Assembly (NCBI RefSeq): GCF_011059145.1
Contig: NZ_JAALLT010000004.1
Location: forward strand, 62,001 to 126,000
Length of the DNA: 64,000 bases
Reading direction: 5' to 3'
DNA from: Halalkalibaculum roseum
GTDB lineage: Bacteria; Bacteroidota; Rhodothermia; Balneolales; Balneolaceae
In this document: piece after piece, positions 53,703-62,260 of the stretch
Layout of the letters: every line of letters starts with the position of its first letter
Numbering within the stretch: the first letter of the stretch is position 1
Position numbers and translations under genes: made by a program
Notes under the pieces: model-generated
Told to the model about the DNA's origin: nothing
The model's input: only the letters and a program-made list of their open reading frames with translations
Database searches by the model: none

Positions 53703-55672
53703 CTGTCATCCTGAAACCTTCTCAGCAACTGCCCCAAATATTTATCAGGATAAATCTTATTCACATGATCCATATCCGCCAAAATAACAAGTCGCTCTTT
53801 GCTGCGTGAAAGAGCCACATTAAGCAGGCGCGGTACCGCCAACCCGTTTTTATCTTCATCAAAAGGACGAACCGAATAGTGACGCTTGCTGCCATACTGC
53901 ATTTCGCCGCTCATTACGGTATCAAAAATAATTACCTGCTTCTCCCGCCCCTGAAAAGTATGGATGGTTCCCACTTCCACTTGTTCAAAACCCTCCCGGT
54001 AGAGTTCCTGACGAATATCGTACACTGTGCTGCGAAAGGGAACAATTATACCTATCTCATCCACCGGGACATGATTTTTCATCACCAGCTTTTTTACAAT
54101 CTTGACCAGTAGAAACAGGTGAACTTCATTGACCGGGCTAAAGCCCCTGCCCTCGTCTTTCTGGGTCAGCACCGGTCCGTATCGCCGGGTATCAATGACA
54201 TTTACTGTAGGATCCGGTTTGTTACCTTCAGGGTAATTAAGGGATGTCCCTTCTTTCTCCAGATCGACAGTATTTAACCTGTCTTCATAGAATACAGAAC
54301 TCAGTACATCCGCCAGATCTTTATTCAGCCGGTATTGTACATCAAAAAAAGTGGTGACCGGACGGTTGAAATCATGCCAGTTAAAGAGATCCTCAGTAGA
54401 TTCGGATTTAGATGCAAAGGTAAAGATATCTTTCTCCAGGAAGTCCCGGGAAACGGCATCACCTGTCAGGGCGATGGGCGGCAGCTGCATGGGATCACCG
54501 ACAACCACAATATGATCCTTTGCCTTAGCAGCCAGCACCATGAGGTAAGGCAGATTAGCCATGGAGGCTTCGTCAATCACAACCGCATCAAATTCCTGTC
54601 CGTCGAAAAGCTCAGAGGTGCACACTTTTGCCAGCGTAGTGGCTACCAATTCCCGTTTTTCCAACTCAAAACGTTCGTTGACCGTGAGCATACGCTCTAT
54701 CTTCTCTTCTACCGCTGCTTCTCCACCGTGTTCATCCAGCTGTTCCCCAAGATTGTTAATCTCTTCATCCAGCACCTTAGGCACATCCTCCCCGTGCTCC
54801 ATTAGATTATCAATCTCTTTCTGCAGCTTCTGGTACTTGTTCAAAACATTGGAAAGCTTGGAAGCCTTTATTTTTTGCTTCTCCTCACGCTCTTTGATCT
54901 GCTTTTCAAATAACACTTCCTCAAGCCTTTCACTGTCCAGTGCAATCTCCCCAAAACGGGTGACTTTCTTTTCCAGGTGCTCCTTTTCCACAGCAGTTAG
55001 GGCTTCCAGTGCACTTAATAAGCCAACATCCACTGCCCTATTGGTATTGGAGGCAAAAAGTACGCGCTTGCTCTTCACCAGGTAGTTGGCCATCATAAAT
55101 CCCAAGGTGGATGTCTTTCCCGTACCTGGCGGGCCCCACACGTACAAAACCCGGTTCTGCAAGGCTTTAATCAAAGCCTCATGCTGTGCCTCATTCCGTC
55201 GGCTGTCATCAAGGACTCTGGTCTCTTCATCGCTGTGGTCTCTTTTTGGATCGGGATCAAAAAGACGACCAATACGTTCACGCGCCTCTTCCTCCTCACT
55301 GTCGAGCAATTTATCAAGTTCCCGATGCAGCCTTCTCAAAACAAAATCATTTTCCCATTCCAGGCTGACCTTGGTAAGCTCATTTCCGAAATTATGCGGA
55401 AAATGCAGAACCACCTTTTTCTCGCCGACTTCCACGGGATAGAGCTCCAATTCCTTCTCATAGTCCTCCATCTCCCCGCGAATCACTTCCGCAAAACGAA
55501 GCGAGGTATTCTGCGACTCAAACTCATAGTAAAATACCCCCGGTGGATGCTTCTCCTTGCGTTTTCCCTGGAATAGTACATCATGGGCCGGCTTTTCGCG
55601 TACCGTATCAATCTCATCCTCCACGGCCTCAATCGCTTTCTTGATGAGCTTTTTGATCTTCTTATCGGTCAT
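53693..55672 (-). CDS. Superfamily 1 DNA/RNA helicase (IGHMBP2/Dna2-like)
   Basis: The 659-residue protein has Walker A at 180-187 (GPPGTGKT), FASNTNRAVD (motif Ia), DAVVIDEASMANLP (Walker B, DEAS), VVGDPMQLPP (motif III), and the C-terminal RecA-like half with VGTIHTFQGREKQVIIFDTV and LNVALSRSKERLVIL. A coiled-coil insert (about 255-335) lies between motifs Ia and II. This matches the SF1B UPF1/IGHMBP2 group acting on nucleic acid 5'-3'. The last residues (DDSEQ) are encoded within the adjoining word array. Confidence 0.9.
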   Translation of the reverse strand: MTDKKIKKLIKKAIEAVEDEIDTVREKPAHDVLFQGKRKEKHPPGVFYYEFESQNTSLRFAEVIRGEMEDYEKELELYPVEVGEKKVVLHFPHNFGNELTKVSLEWENDFVLRRLHRELDKLLDSEEEEARERIGRLFDPDPKRDHSDEETRVLDDSRRNEAQHEALIKALQNRVLYVWGPPGTGKTSTLGFMMANYLVKSKRVLFASNTNRAVDVGLLSALEALTAVEKEHLEKKVTRFGEIALDSERLEEVLFEKQIKEREEKQKIKASKLSNVLNKYQKLQKEIDNLMEHGEDVPKVLDEEINNLGEQLDEHGGEAAVEEKIERMLTVNERFELEKRELVATTLAKVCTSELFDGQEFDAVVIDEASMANLPYLMVLAAKAKDHIVVVGDPMQLPPIALTGDAVSRDFLEKDIFTFASKSESTEDLFNWHDFNRPVTTFFDVQYRLNKDLADVLSSVFYEDRLNTVDLEKEGTSLNYPEGNKPDPTVNVIDTRRYGPVLTQKDEGRGFSPVNEVHLFLLVKIVKKLVMKNHVPVDEIGIIVPFRSTVYDIRQELYREGFEQVEVGTIHTFQGREKQVIIFDTVMSGEMQYGSKRHYSVRPFDEDKNGLAVPRLLNVALSRSKERLVILADMDHVNKIYPDKYLGQLLRRFQDDSEQ

Positions 55673-55700
55673 TCTTTGAATTCAATTCATTATTCCACTT

Positions 55701-55800
55701 CAATTCAGAGGCAGAAGGGAAAAGTGAGAAGGGAGTAGATATTAAATAACTTCTCGTTTCTCGTTTCTCGCTTTTCACTTCTACCTTCTGCCTCTCATCA
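55701..55800. repeat. Hairpin-forming heptamer array before creatininase stop
   Basis: A 12-bp perfect inverted repeat (AGAGGCAGAAGG at 55707-55718, complement at 55784-55795) encloses heptamers CTTCTCG, TTTCTCG, TTTCTCG, CTTTTCA, CTTCTAC. The creatininase stop codon (55798-55800) is the last element. Confidence 0.88.
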
Positions 55801-56562
55801 CTCATACAAATCATCAAGATCAGCCTCAGCAAGATCAATGAAAAGCCTGCTGACTTTCTCCGCCACTGCTTTAAAAAAAGCCTCGCCCTTTTCAGCCGTT
55901 GCCTTCCTGGGATCACCCACACCCGTATCCTCAGTTACTTCCGACCATTTTCGTTCTGCCCAGGCCCAGTTTTCCCGCAGGGACTCGATTTTATACTGTC
56001 TGGCATCTCCGTCCCCGGCTTCCTCCAAAGGCCTCACCAGATCCGGACGCAGGTGCATAACCAAGCTGGTCTCCATCTCTTCGGCGTGATCACCATCGGT
56101 GATCTCAAAAAAGCGGCTCTTGTCCATGGCCTGGAACCAGTTGCACATTGCTATAAACATCTTCGGATATTTAACCCCCAGCTCACGCACTATAGGCTTA
56201 AAATTGTTACCCCCATGACTGTTAAGAATTAACAGCTTGTGGATTTTCTGACGATTCAGTACCTCAATAATGTCATTTAAAACAGCGGCCTGAGTGCTGG
56301 AGTGCATATTAATATCCAGTTTGATATCCGTTTGACCGGTATTTACACCGAAAGGGATAATGGGTAGAATCATGATTTTTGCACCTGCCTCCCAGGCCAG
56401 CCGACCGGCTTCCGCTGCTATGGCTTCTCCTTCAATATTGTCGGTGGCATAGGGCAGATGATAGTTATGTGCTTCCGTAGCTCCCCATGGTAACACCGCA
56501 AGCTCTACCTCCTGCTCCTTAAGATCCTTCCAATTGCTTTCTGCCAGAATATATGGTCGCAT
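55798..56562 (-). CDS. Creatininase-family amidohydrolase
   Basis: The 254-residue enzyme has the family metal and catalytic motifs: LPWGATEAHNYHLPYATDN (Glu and His ligands), LILNSHGGNN, and DGDHAEEMETSLVMHLRPDLV. Family members hydrolyse cyclic amides (creatinine) or, as MftE and formamide-type enzymes, process peptides or biosynthetic intermediates. The GntR regulator lies 60 bp upstream on the same strand and may control it. The substrate is not predictable. Confidence 0.93.
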   Translation of the reverse strand: MRPYILAESNWKDLKEQEVELAVLPWGATEAHNYHLPYATDNIEGEAIAAEAGRLAWEAGAKIMILPIIPFGVNTGQTDIKLDINMHSSTQAAVLNDIIEVLNRQKIHKLLILNSHGGNNFKPIVRELGVKYPKMFIAMCNWFQAMDKSRFFEITDGDHAEEMETSLVMHLRPDLVRPLEEAGDGDARQYKIESLRENWAWAERKWSEVTEDTGVGDPRKATAEKGEAFFKAVAEKVSRLFIDLAEADLDDLYE

Positions 56563-56575
56563 GACTTATTTTAAT

Positions 56576-56629
56576 TCTTAATTCAAAATTGTCCCTTTAG
56601 CCTTTTCACTTCTCACTTCTTCCTACTGA
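56576..56629. repeat. Heptamer array at the GntR gene stop
   Basis: Heptamers CTTTAGC, CTTTTCA, CTTCTCA, CTTCTTC, CTACTGA follow each other; the last contains the GntR stop codon. The 12-mer CTTTTCACTTCT (56602-56613) is identical to 55771-55782 in the neighbouring array. Confidence 0.85.
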
Positions 56630-57516
56630 TCCCACAATTCAGCCCGTATGGTCGCCGCACTTTTTTCCGATATCTGATATTCCAGTTTAAGTCTTCTTCG
56701 TTCTGGAATTTTGCTTTCAACCAGTTTTTCACTTTCTGCTGTATAAAGGATCAAATCGGTATCCCGCACAAACAATGGAAGTGATTTTCCATAAGAGACA
56801 CCGGCCACAAACGAACCTTCAAAACTGATATTCATCTTAAGGCTGTTGATGATTTTGGGGATAGTCTTTTCCTCGGAAGCTACCAGCCCGATGGTTTCAA
56901 TAGCCGCCCTGTCTACGATCGAGAGCAGCGTATCCGGATTAAATCCATAAACCACCGGAAGTAATCTTCCCGTCTCTGCAAAATCACGGAATTTATTGAT
57001 CAGTTGTATGGGGACAAATAACGCGTCGTAACCGACGGTTTTATTGTACTGGTTCACATTCAGCACCGTGCTTCGTACCCCAACATCCTTTCGGATGGCA
57101 TCGGCCAGCATTCTGCCCAGCTCGTTGGTCTCTCCGATACTGGCACAACTTTCGATGCGATCGGGCCACTCCATAAAGCTCAGCTGCTCCTGGAACAACT
57201 CATCCAGCTCCGATTCGTCCAGTCCGTAACCGATCAGCTCCTCCAGAAGCTTTCTCATCTTTTCGGCACCGATCTCAAGGCGGTCTGACTTATCCAGCGT
57301 AGTAGTCTGACGTTCAACGATGAACCCTCGGCCTTTCTCACTGTGCACCAGTCCCTCATCCGCCAGTATGTGATAGGCCTTTCGCACAGTGTGGAAACTC
57401 GTTTCCAGCTGCTGGCCCAGCTCACGCGTAGACGGCAACACCTCTCCCACCTGAAACTGCTTGGTGGCAATCATCAGACGAATACGATCGGCGATATACT
57501 TTGCGGAGGTTTTCAA
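56623..57516 (-). CDS. GntR-family transcriptional regulator
   Basis: The start is a TTG at 57516; an in-frame TGA lies five codons upstream and no ATG is available. The N-terminal winged helix-turn-helix is typical (VLPSTRELGQQLETSFHTVRKAYHILADEGLV with a GRGFIVER wing). The ~200-residue C-terminal domain resembles a periplasmic-binding/effector fold and not the UTRA or FCD types; I cannot name its ligand. A 5-3-5 palindrome (AACTG TTT CAGTT, 57522-57534) just upstream is a possible operator. It probably controls the creatininase gene. Confidence 0.88.
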   Translation of the reverse strand: MKTSAKYIADRIRLMIATKQFQVGEVLPSTRELGQQLETSFHTVRKAYHILADEGLVHSEKGRGFIVERQTTTLDKSDRLEIGAEKMRKLLEELIGYGLDESELDELFQEQLSFMEWPDRIESCASIGETNELGRMLADAIRKDVGVRSTVLNVNQYNKTVGYDALFVPIQLINKFRDFAETGRLLPVVYGFNPDTLLSIVDRAAIETIGLVASEEKTIPKIINSLKMNISFEGSFVAGVSYGKSLPLFVRDTDLILYTAESEKLVESKIPERRRLKLEYQISEKSAATIRAELWDQ

Positions 57517-57598
57517 GATATAACTGTTTCAGTTTCTGAACGCACAAAAGATAGGTGTTTATATGATGATTCTCATAGATGGATTTGAGGAACCTTAC

Positions 57599-57660
57599 CG
57601 TAGAGCGATTTGCCAAATCGCTCCAGAATTTGAGTGAGCGGATAAACAATCCGCTCTACG
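57599..57660. repeat. Bipartite palindrome of the GAGCGATTT family
   Basis: Two hairpins lie side by side: GAGCGATTT/AAATCGCTC (57603-57623, loop GCC) and GAGCGGAT/ATCCGCTC (57636-57656, loop AAACA). Outer arms CGTAGAGCG (57599-57607) and CGCTCTACG (57652-57660) are also exact complements, so the whole can refold into one long stem. This is BIME-like architecture. No matching transposase is in the window. Confidence 0.92.
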
Positions 57661-57691
57661 TTTTCATTACCGCGAATATCAGCGGCAAGTA

Positions 57692-60373
57692 TTACTTACT
57701 GTTCTCAACCAGTTTCTTGAGCTCCGATACCAGCATCAGCGATTCGATGGGTGTCATCCTGTTCGGGTCGCTCGCCTCCAACTTGTCGATAAGCTGTTCA
57801 ATGCGGGGATCAAGCTGGGTCTGGAAGAGCGACATCTGCTCGATCTGCTCCTGCTTGTCCATATCCTTTGCCGCCTTCTTGGCAGCAACAGCTTTTTTCT
57901 TGGCGCCCTCAGCCAGTGTGCCATTGCTGTCGGTGATATCCAGGCTATGGCTCTCCAGGTTTTTCAGAATCTCTTTGGCCCGTTCTATCACGATGGAAGG
58001 CAAACCCGCCATATCAGCGACCTGTATACCGTAGCTGTGATCAGCCCCTCCCCGAACCAGCTTGCGGAGAAAAATAACTTTCCCGTCATGTTCCTTAACC
58101 TGAACATTATAGTTTACAATATGGTCATACATATTTTCCAGCTCATTCAGCTCATGATAGTGAGTGGCAAACAAGGTCTTTGCCGCAACAGAAGGCTGGT
58201 TATGTAGGTATTCGGCCAGCGCCCACGCTATACTGAGTCCATCGAAAGTACTGGTTCCCCGCCCGACTTCATCGAGCAAAATGAGTGAATTTCTCGTTGC
58301 ATTGTTCAGGATATTCGCTGCCTCATTCATCTCTACCAAAAAAGTACTCTCGCCCGCCGCCAGATTATCCGAAGCTCCTACCCGGGTGAAGATTTTATCG
58401 ACCATCCCGATATGGGCATCCTTAGCCGGCACAAAACAGCCTATCTGCGCCAGCAAGACAATGAGGCCCGTCTGCCTGAGAATGATACTTTTACCCGCCA
58501 TATTCGGGCCGGTTATAATCAGTATCTGCTCATCTTCATTTTCCAGGTGGATGTCATTCGGAATAAAGGGTTCTCCTGGAGGCAATGTTTTTTCCACCAC
58601 CGGGTGACGGCCTTTGGTAATATCGATCACCTGGTCATCCGCCATGGCCGGTTTGCAGTAATTATTGCGATAGGACACCTCTGCAAAACTTTGCAGGCAA
58701 TCCAGTTCAGCAAGAGCCTGTGCAATCCGCTGTACTTCATCGGCAAATTCGGAAACATAGAGCCTGAGCTCTTCAAATAGTTCGTATTCCAGGGTCTTGC
58801 TGCGTTCTTCAGAGGAGAGTATTTTCTCTTCTACTTCCTTCAGTTCAGGCGTGATGTAACGCTCAGAATTTACCAGGGTCTGCTTGCGAATAAAATGCTC
58901 AGGTACCTTTTCTTTGTGGGTATTGGTCACTTCAATATAATAGCCGAACACCTTGTTGTAGCCGATCTTCAACGAACTGATACCGGTCTCCTGTGCCAGC
59001 TCTTCTTTAATCTTGGCAATATAATTTTTCCCATTGCGAGCTACATCGCGAAGTTCATCCAGCTCGTCATTAAAACCGTCCTTAAAAATACCGCCGTCGC
59101 GCACACTGGCCGGAGGATCTTCCTGGATGGCCTTTTCAATGCGCTCCTGAACTTCGATGAGCAGTTTCAAGCGGTCCCTGATATCGTTGAGCAGTGGTTC
59201 ATCGAGTTTGCTGAACTGCATTTTGATACGCGGCACCTGAGCTAGGGAAAGCTTAAGCTGCATCAGGTCACGGGCATTGGCCCGTCCCACGCAAATGCGC
59301 GATATTAGCCGCTCAAGATCGCCCACCTGCTCCAGTTCCTCTCGCAGATTCTCTCTGGCATCATGATTCACGTTCAAAGCTTCCACCGCATTCAGGCGCC
59401 GGCTGATCGGCTTCAATCGTTTCAATGGACTCATAATCCATTTACGCAAGAGACGTCCGCCCATTGCCGTACAGGTGTCATCCAATATGGAAATCAGCGT
59501 CCCCTCAGTGCCGCCTTCCTGAATGGAGGTGATTAGTTCCAGATTTCGCTTGGTGGAACCGTCGAGAGACATGAATTCCTGGTTTTCAAAAGCCTGCAGT
59601 CGCTTTATATGTCCGAGTGAAGCCTTCTGAGTCTCCTGTATGTAGTGCATCAGAGCTCCCGCGGCAATTTGGGCCACATTCAGATCTTCGACTCCGAAGC
59701 CCTTCAAAGAGTGGGTTTCGAAATGATCGGTCAGCAGATTATAGCCGTAATCGCCTTCGTAGACCCAGTCTTCGATAAACGTGATGTTATGATCCTGCAG
59801 TTCAGCGGGCACATTATTCTTGCGGCTCTTCGACAACAAAATTTCAGAAGGCGAGATGGATTGAAGCAAGTCATCCACCTGGTTTTTATGTACCTGGCTC
59901 AGTGCAAACTCTCCGGTCGACACATCCGCAAAAGCGACTCCTGCGGTTCCGCCTGCCCAGTATATGGCCGCCGCATAATTATTGCGCTTGTGCTCCAGCA
60001 GTTTTTCCGACATGGTGACGCCCGGCGTAGTAATCTCAGTGACTTCACGGTTCACTACCTTACGTCCGGCATCCTTGGCTTCGGAGGGATCCTCCACCTG
60101 TTCACAGACCGCAACCCGGTGTCCTCTTTTTACGAGTTTTGGCAAGTAGGTATCCAGCGCGTGGTAAGGAAATCCGGCGAGCGGGGTTTGATCTCCCCCG
60201 TTATTTCGTTTGGTGAGCGTAATACCAAGTTCTTTACTGACCAGCTCGGCGTCATCGGCAAAGGTTTCATAAAAATCTCCTACCCTGAAAAGCAGTATGG
60301 TTCCCGGGTGCTTCTCCTTGATGTCATCATACTGCCGCATGAGTGGTGTCTTCGACTTGGTTTTCGGACTCAT
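57692..60373 (-). CDS. mutS: DNA mismatch repair protein MutS
   Basis: The 893-residue protein is a full MutS: N-terminal mismatch-binding domain with the Phe-x-Glu motif (GDFYETFADDAE), connector and lever domains, Walker A ITGPNMAGKS, Walker B and signature (LILLDEVGRGTSTFDG) and LFATHYHEL. The C-terminal tail is highly charged. It recognises mismatches and recruits MutL. It is monocistronic; the YihY gene diverges from it. Confidence 0.97.
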   Translation of the reverse strand: MSPKTKSKTPLMRQYDDIKEKHPGTILLFRVGDFYETFADDAELVSKELGITLTKRNNGGDQTPLAGFPYHALDTYLPKLVKRGHRVAVCEQVEDPSEAKDAGRKVVNREVTEITTPGVTMSEKLLEHKRNNYAAAIYWAGGTAGVAFADVSTGEFALSQVHKNQVDDLLQSISPSEILLSKSRKNNVPAELQDHNITFIEDWVYEGDYGYNLLTDHFETHSLKGFGVEDLNVAQIAAGALMHYIQETQKASLGHIKRLQAFENQEFMSLDGSTKRNLELITSIQEGGTEGTLISILDDTCTAMGGRLLRKWIMSPLKRLKPISRRLNAVEALNVNHDARENLREELEQVGDLERLISRICVGRANARDLMQLKLSLAQVPRIKMQFSKLDEPLLNDIRDRLKLLIEVQERIEKAIQEDPPASVRDGGIFKDGFNDELDELRDVARNGKNYIAKIKEELAQETGISSLKIGYNKVFGYYIEVTNTHKEKVPEHFIRKQTLVNSERYITPELKEVEEKILSSEERSKTLEYELFEELRLYVSEFADEVQRIAQALAELDCLQSFAEVSYRNNYCKPAMADDQVIDITKGRHPVVEKTLPPGEPFIPNDIHLENEDEQILIITGPNMAGKSIILRQTGLIVLLAQIGCFVPAKDAHIGMVDKIFTRVGASDNLAAGESTFLVEMNEAANILNNATRNSLILLDEVGRGTSTFDGLSIAWALAEYLHNQPSVAAKTLFATHYHELNELENMYDHIVNYNVQVKEHDGKVIFLRKLVRGGADHSYGIQVADMAGLPSIVIERAKEILKNLESHSLDITDSNGTLAEGAKKKAVAAKKAAKDMDKQEQIEQMSLFQTQLDPRIEQLIDKLEASDPNRMTPIESLMLVSELKKLVENSK

Positions 60374-60428
60374 GATTTAATTAAAACTTTCTGAATTATT
60401 CTCTTATTATTAGCTTTAAATATAATTG

Positions 60429-61418
60429 ATGCCTGTAGATATTTCAGGCATGCTTGGCTGGTATAACTTACAGGAATTAATTATAAGGCTTATCAATTTA
60501 CAGCAAAATACGGTACGGAAGTATAAGGATTTCTGGAGGCTGATCGTAACGCTGGTTAAGAAGAAAGATGTGTTCCACCATGCATCCGCGATCACTTTCA
60601 ACCTGTTTATCTGCGCCATACCTTTCACCCTGCTACTTATTTCCATCATAGGGTATGTACTGTCTTATGAAGATGCCTTTCAGGAAATTTTACGCTACGG
60701 GAGAGAACTCTTTCCAAGCTTTACCTACGAGTACCAAAGCGGAGATGTGTTCAGGGGAGCCATTACACTAGAGACTCTACTGGAACCGCTGATCGGTGCG
60801 CGCCGTGTGTTTGGTATTGTAGGTTTTGTGGTTCTGATATTTTTCTCTCAGGGTCTCTTTCATACAATCAAGCATGTGGTATTTGATATTTTTGATATCG
60901 AAGACCGGAGACATCCTATCCTTGAGATGATATACAATTTCTTTACTTTCGGGCTTATGGGCGGTGTTTTTATCTTCTTCAGTGTAGCCATTTCCCTGAT
61001 CTCCCTACTATCTTTTGATCAGATTGCGCTCCCTTTCACTGAAATGGTGTTCAAGCTGAGTTGGGTCTATGAAATGTTGAATATCGTTATTCCACTCCTG
61101 TTTACCTTTTTCCTGTTTTATATCCTGTTTCGCTATATCAGTGAAAAACGGATGAAACGCAAAGTTGCCATGCTGGCAGCCTTCGTGTATACTTTTTTGT
61201 TTGAGGTAGCAAAGTATGGAGTGGGTATTTACCTGGAGTACGCCATTCAGGCTTACCGCTATTTTTATCACGGTTACACTATTTTGGTCATTATCGGTGT
61301 CTGGGCGTTTTATTCCGCAGCACTTCTTATCATCTCCGTCATTGTAGCTAAAGCGTACCAAGAGATATTTGTAAAGGAAGTTCATCTGTCCGGAAACCCA
61401 TATGAAGCTATTTCCTGA
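60429..61418 (+). CDS. YihY/BrkB-family inner-membrane protein
   Basis: The ~329-residue protein has six hydrophobic helices and the family patterns FHHASAITFNLFICAIPFTL near the N-terminus, GARRVFGIVGFVVLIFFSQGLF, and a late GIWAFYSAALLIISVI-like segment. Once annotated as ribonuclease BN in error, the family is of uncertain transport or envelope function. A TTG at 60426 is also in frame but the ATG at 60429 is the simpler start. The glycosylase gene follows after 11 bp. Confidence 0.9.
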   Translation: MPVDISGMLGWYNLQELIIRLINLQQNTVRKYKDFWRLIVTLVKKKDVFHHASAITFNLFICAIPFTLLLISIIGYVLSYEDAFQEILRYGRELFPSFTYEYQSGDVFRGAITLETLLEPLIGARRVFGIVGFVVLIFFSQGLFHTIKHVVFDIFDIEDRRHPILEMIYNFFTFGLMGGVFIFFSVAISLISLLSFDQIALPFTEMVFKLSWVYEMLNIVIPLLFTFFLFYILFRYISEKRMKRKVAMLAAFVYTFLFEVAKYGVGIYLEYAIQAYRYFYHGYTILVIIGVWAFYSAALLIISVIVAKAYQEIFVKEVHLSGNPYEAIS

Positions 61419-61429
61419 TTCTAACAGCT

Positions 61430-62029
61430 ATGTCTAAGATCCTTTCTCAAAGTTTTTACCGTCGTGATGATGTCGTGAACATCAGTCGTGAGCTTTTGGG
61501 CAAGGTACTGTGTACACAGTTTAAAGGAACCATTCAAACCGCGGGAATAATAACTGAAACAGAAGCCTATCGCGGACGAGATGACAAGGCCTGTCATGCA
61601 CACGGCAAACGCACCGAGCGTACGGAAGTAATGTATCATGACGGGGGCAAAGCCTATGTGTATTTATGCTACGGCATCCATCATCTCTTTAATATCGTAA
61701 CCAATACTGAAGGAATCGCGGATGCCATCCTGATTCGTGCTATCCAACCCGTTGAAGGCTTGGAATTGATGCTGGAAAGGCGCGGCCAGGAAGAGGTGTC
61801 GCCCAAGCTTACGGCCGGACCCGGGAGGGTGAGTCAGTCGCTAGGTATTACAACGAATTATTATGGAATGGATTTAACGGGGAATCATTCCATATGGATT
61901 GAAGACAGGGGCCATAGTATCGAGCAGAGTCAGATTCAAAGTTCTCCCAGGATTGGTGTGGATTACGCGGGCGAAGATGCCAAAAGGCCCTGGCGTTTTT
62001 TCTTGAAGGAAAGCAAATGGGTGAGTTAA
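61430..62029 (+). CDS. DNA-3-methyladenine glycosylase (AAG/MPG type)
   Basis: The 199-residue enzyme excises alkylated purines. Key segments are SRELLGKVL, GIITETEAYRGRDDKACHA (catalytic Glu), MYHDGGKAYVYLCYGIHHLFNIVTN and TAGPGRVSQSLGI. The length is usual for the AAG family and unrelated to AlkA. It starts 11 bp after the YihY gene, so it is probably in the same operon. After it come two CCAAGCGT-family palindromes. Confidence 0.96.
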   Translation: MSKILSQSFYRRDDVVNISRELLGKVLCTQFKGTIQTAGIITETEAYRGRDDKACHAHGKRTERTEVMYHDGGKAYVYLCYGIHHLFNIVTNTEGIADAILIRAIQPVEGLELMLERRGQEEVSPKLTAGPGRVSQSLGITTNYYGMDLTGNHSIWIEDRGHSIEQSQIQSSPRIGVDYAGEDAKRPWRFFLKESKWVS

Positions 62030-62066
62030 AAATTCTGTGCCAAGAAACTTTTCCTCAACAAGGCTA

Positions 62067-62120
62067 TGCCAAGCGTCCACGCTTGGCAACCTATCTGTTT
62101 CAAGTGAGGACGCTTGAAAC
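62067..62120. repeat. Two adjacent CCAAGCGT-family palindromes
   Basis: The first has 10-bp perfect arms (TGCCAAGCGT / ACGCTTGGCA) with a CC centre (62067-62088). The second has 8-bp arms GTTTCAAG / CTTGAAAC (62097-62120) and its core CAAGTGAGGACGCTTG differs from the 53-kb copy (CAAGCGTGGACGCTTG) at two bases. Confidence 0.92.
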
Positions 62121-62133
62121 AGCAGTAACTATT

Positions 62134-62186
62134 CATCCTTTCACTTTTGTCTTTTGCCTACTGCCTACTGACTACTTAATTCTGTA
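62134..62186. repeat. Heptamer array after the glycosylase gene
   Basis: Heptamers CTTTTGT, CTTTTGC, CTACTGC, CTACTGA, CTACTTA, ATTCTGT follow in tandem. The 12-mer AATTCTGTATTC is also found in the array at 2629-2650. Confidence 0.85.
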
Positions 62187-62206
62187 TTCAAACTTCTATC
62201 AAATAA

Positions 62207-62234
62207 AAAACCCGGCCAATCCTGACCGGGCTTT
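62207..62234 (-). terminator. Terminator of the DUF4168 gene
   Basis: Stem CCCGG / CCGGG extended by a G-T and A-T pairs, about 27 bp after the DUF4168 stop on the minus strand, followed there by six T. Confidence 0.8.
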
Positions 62235-62260
62235 AAAATAATTAAAACAGTACAAAGCGA

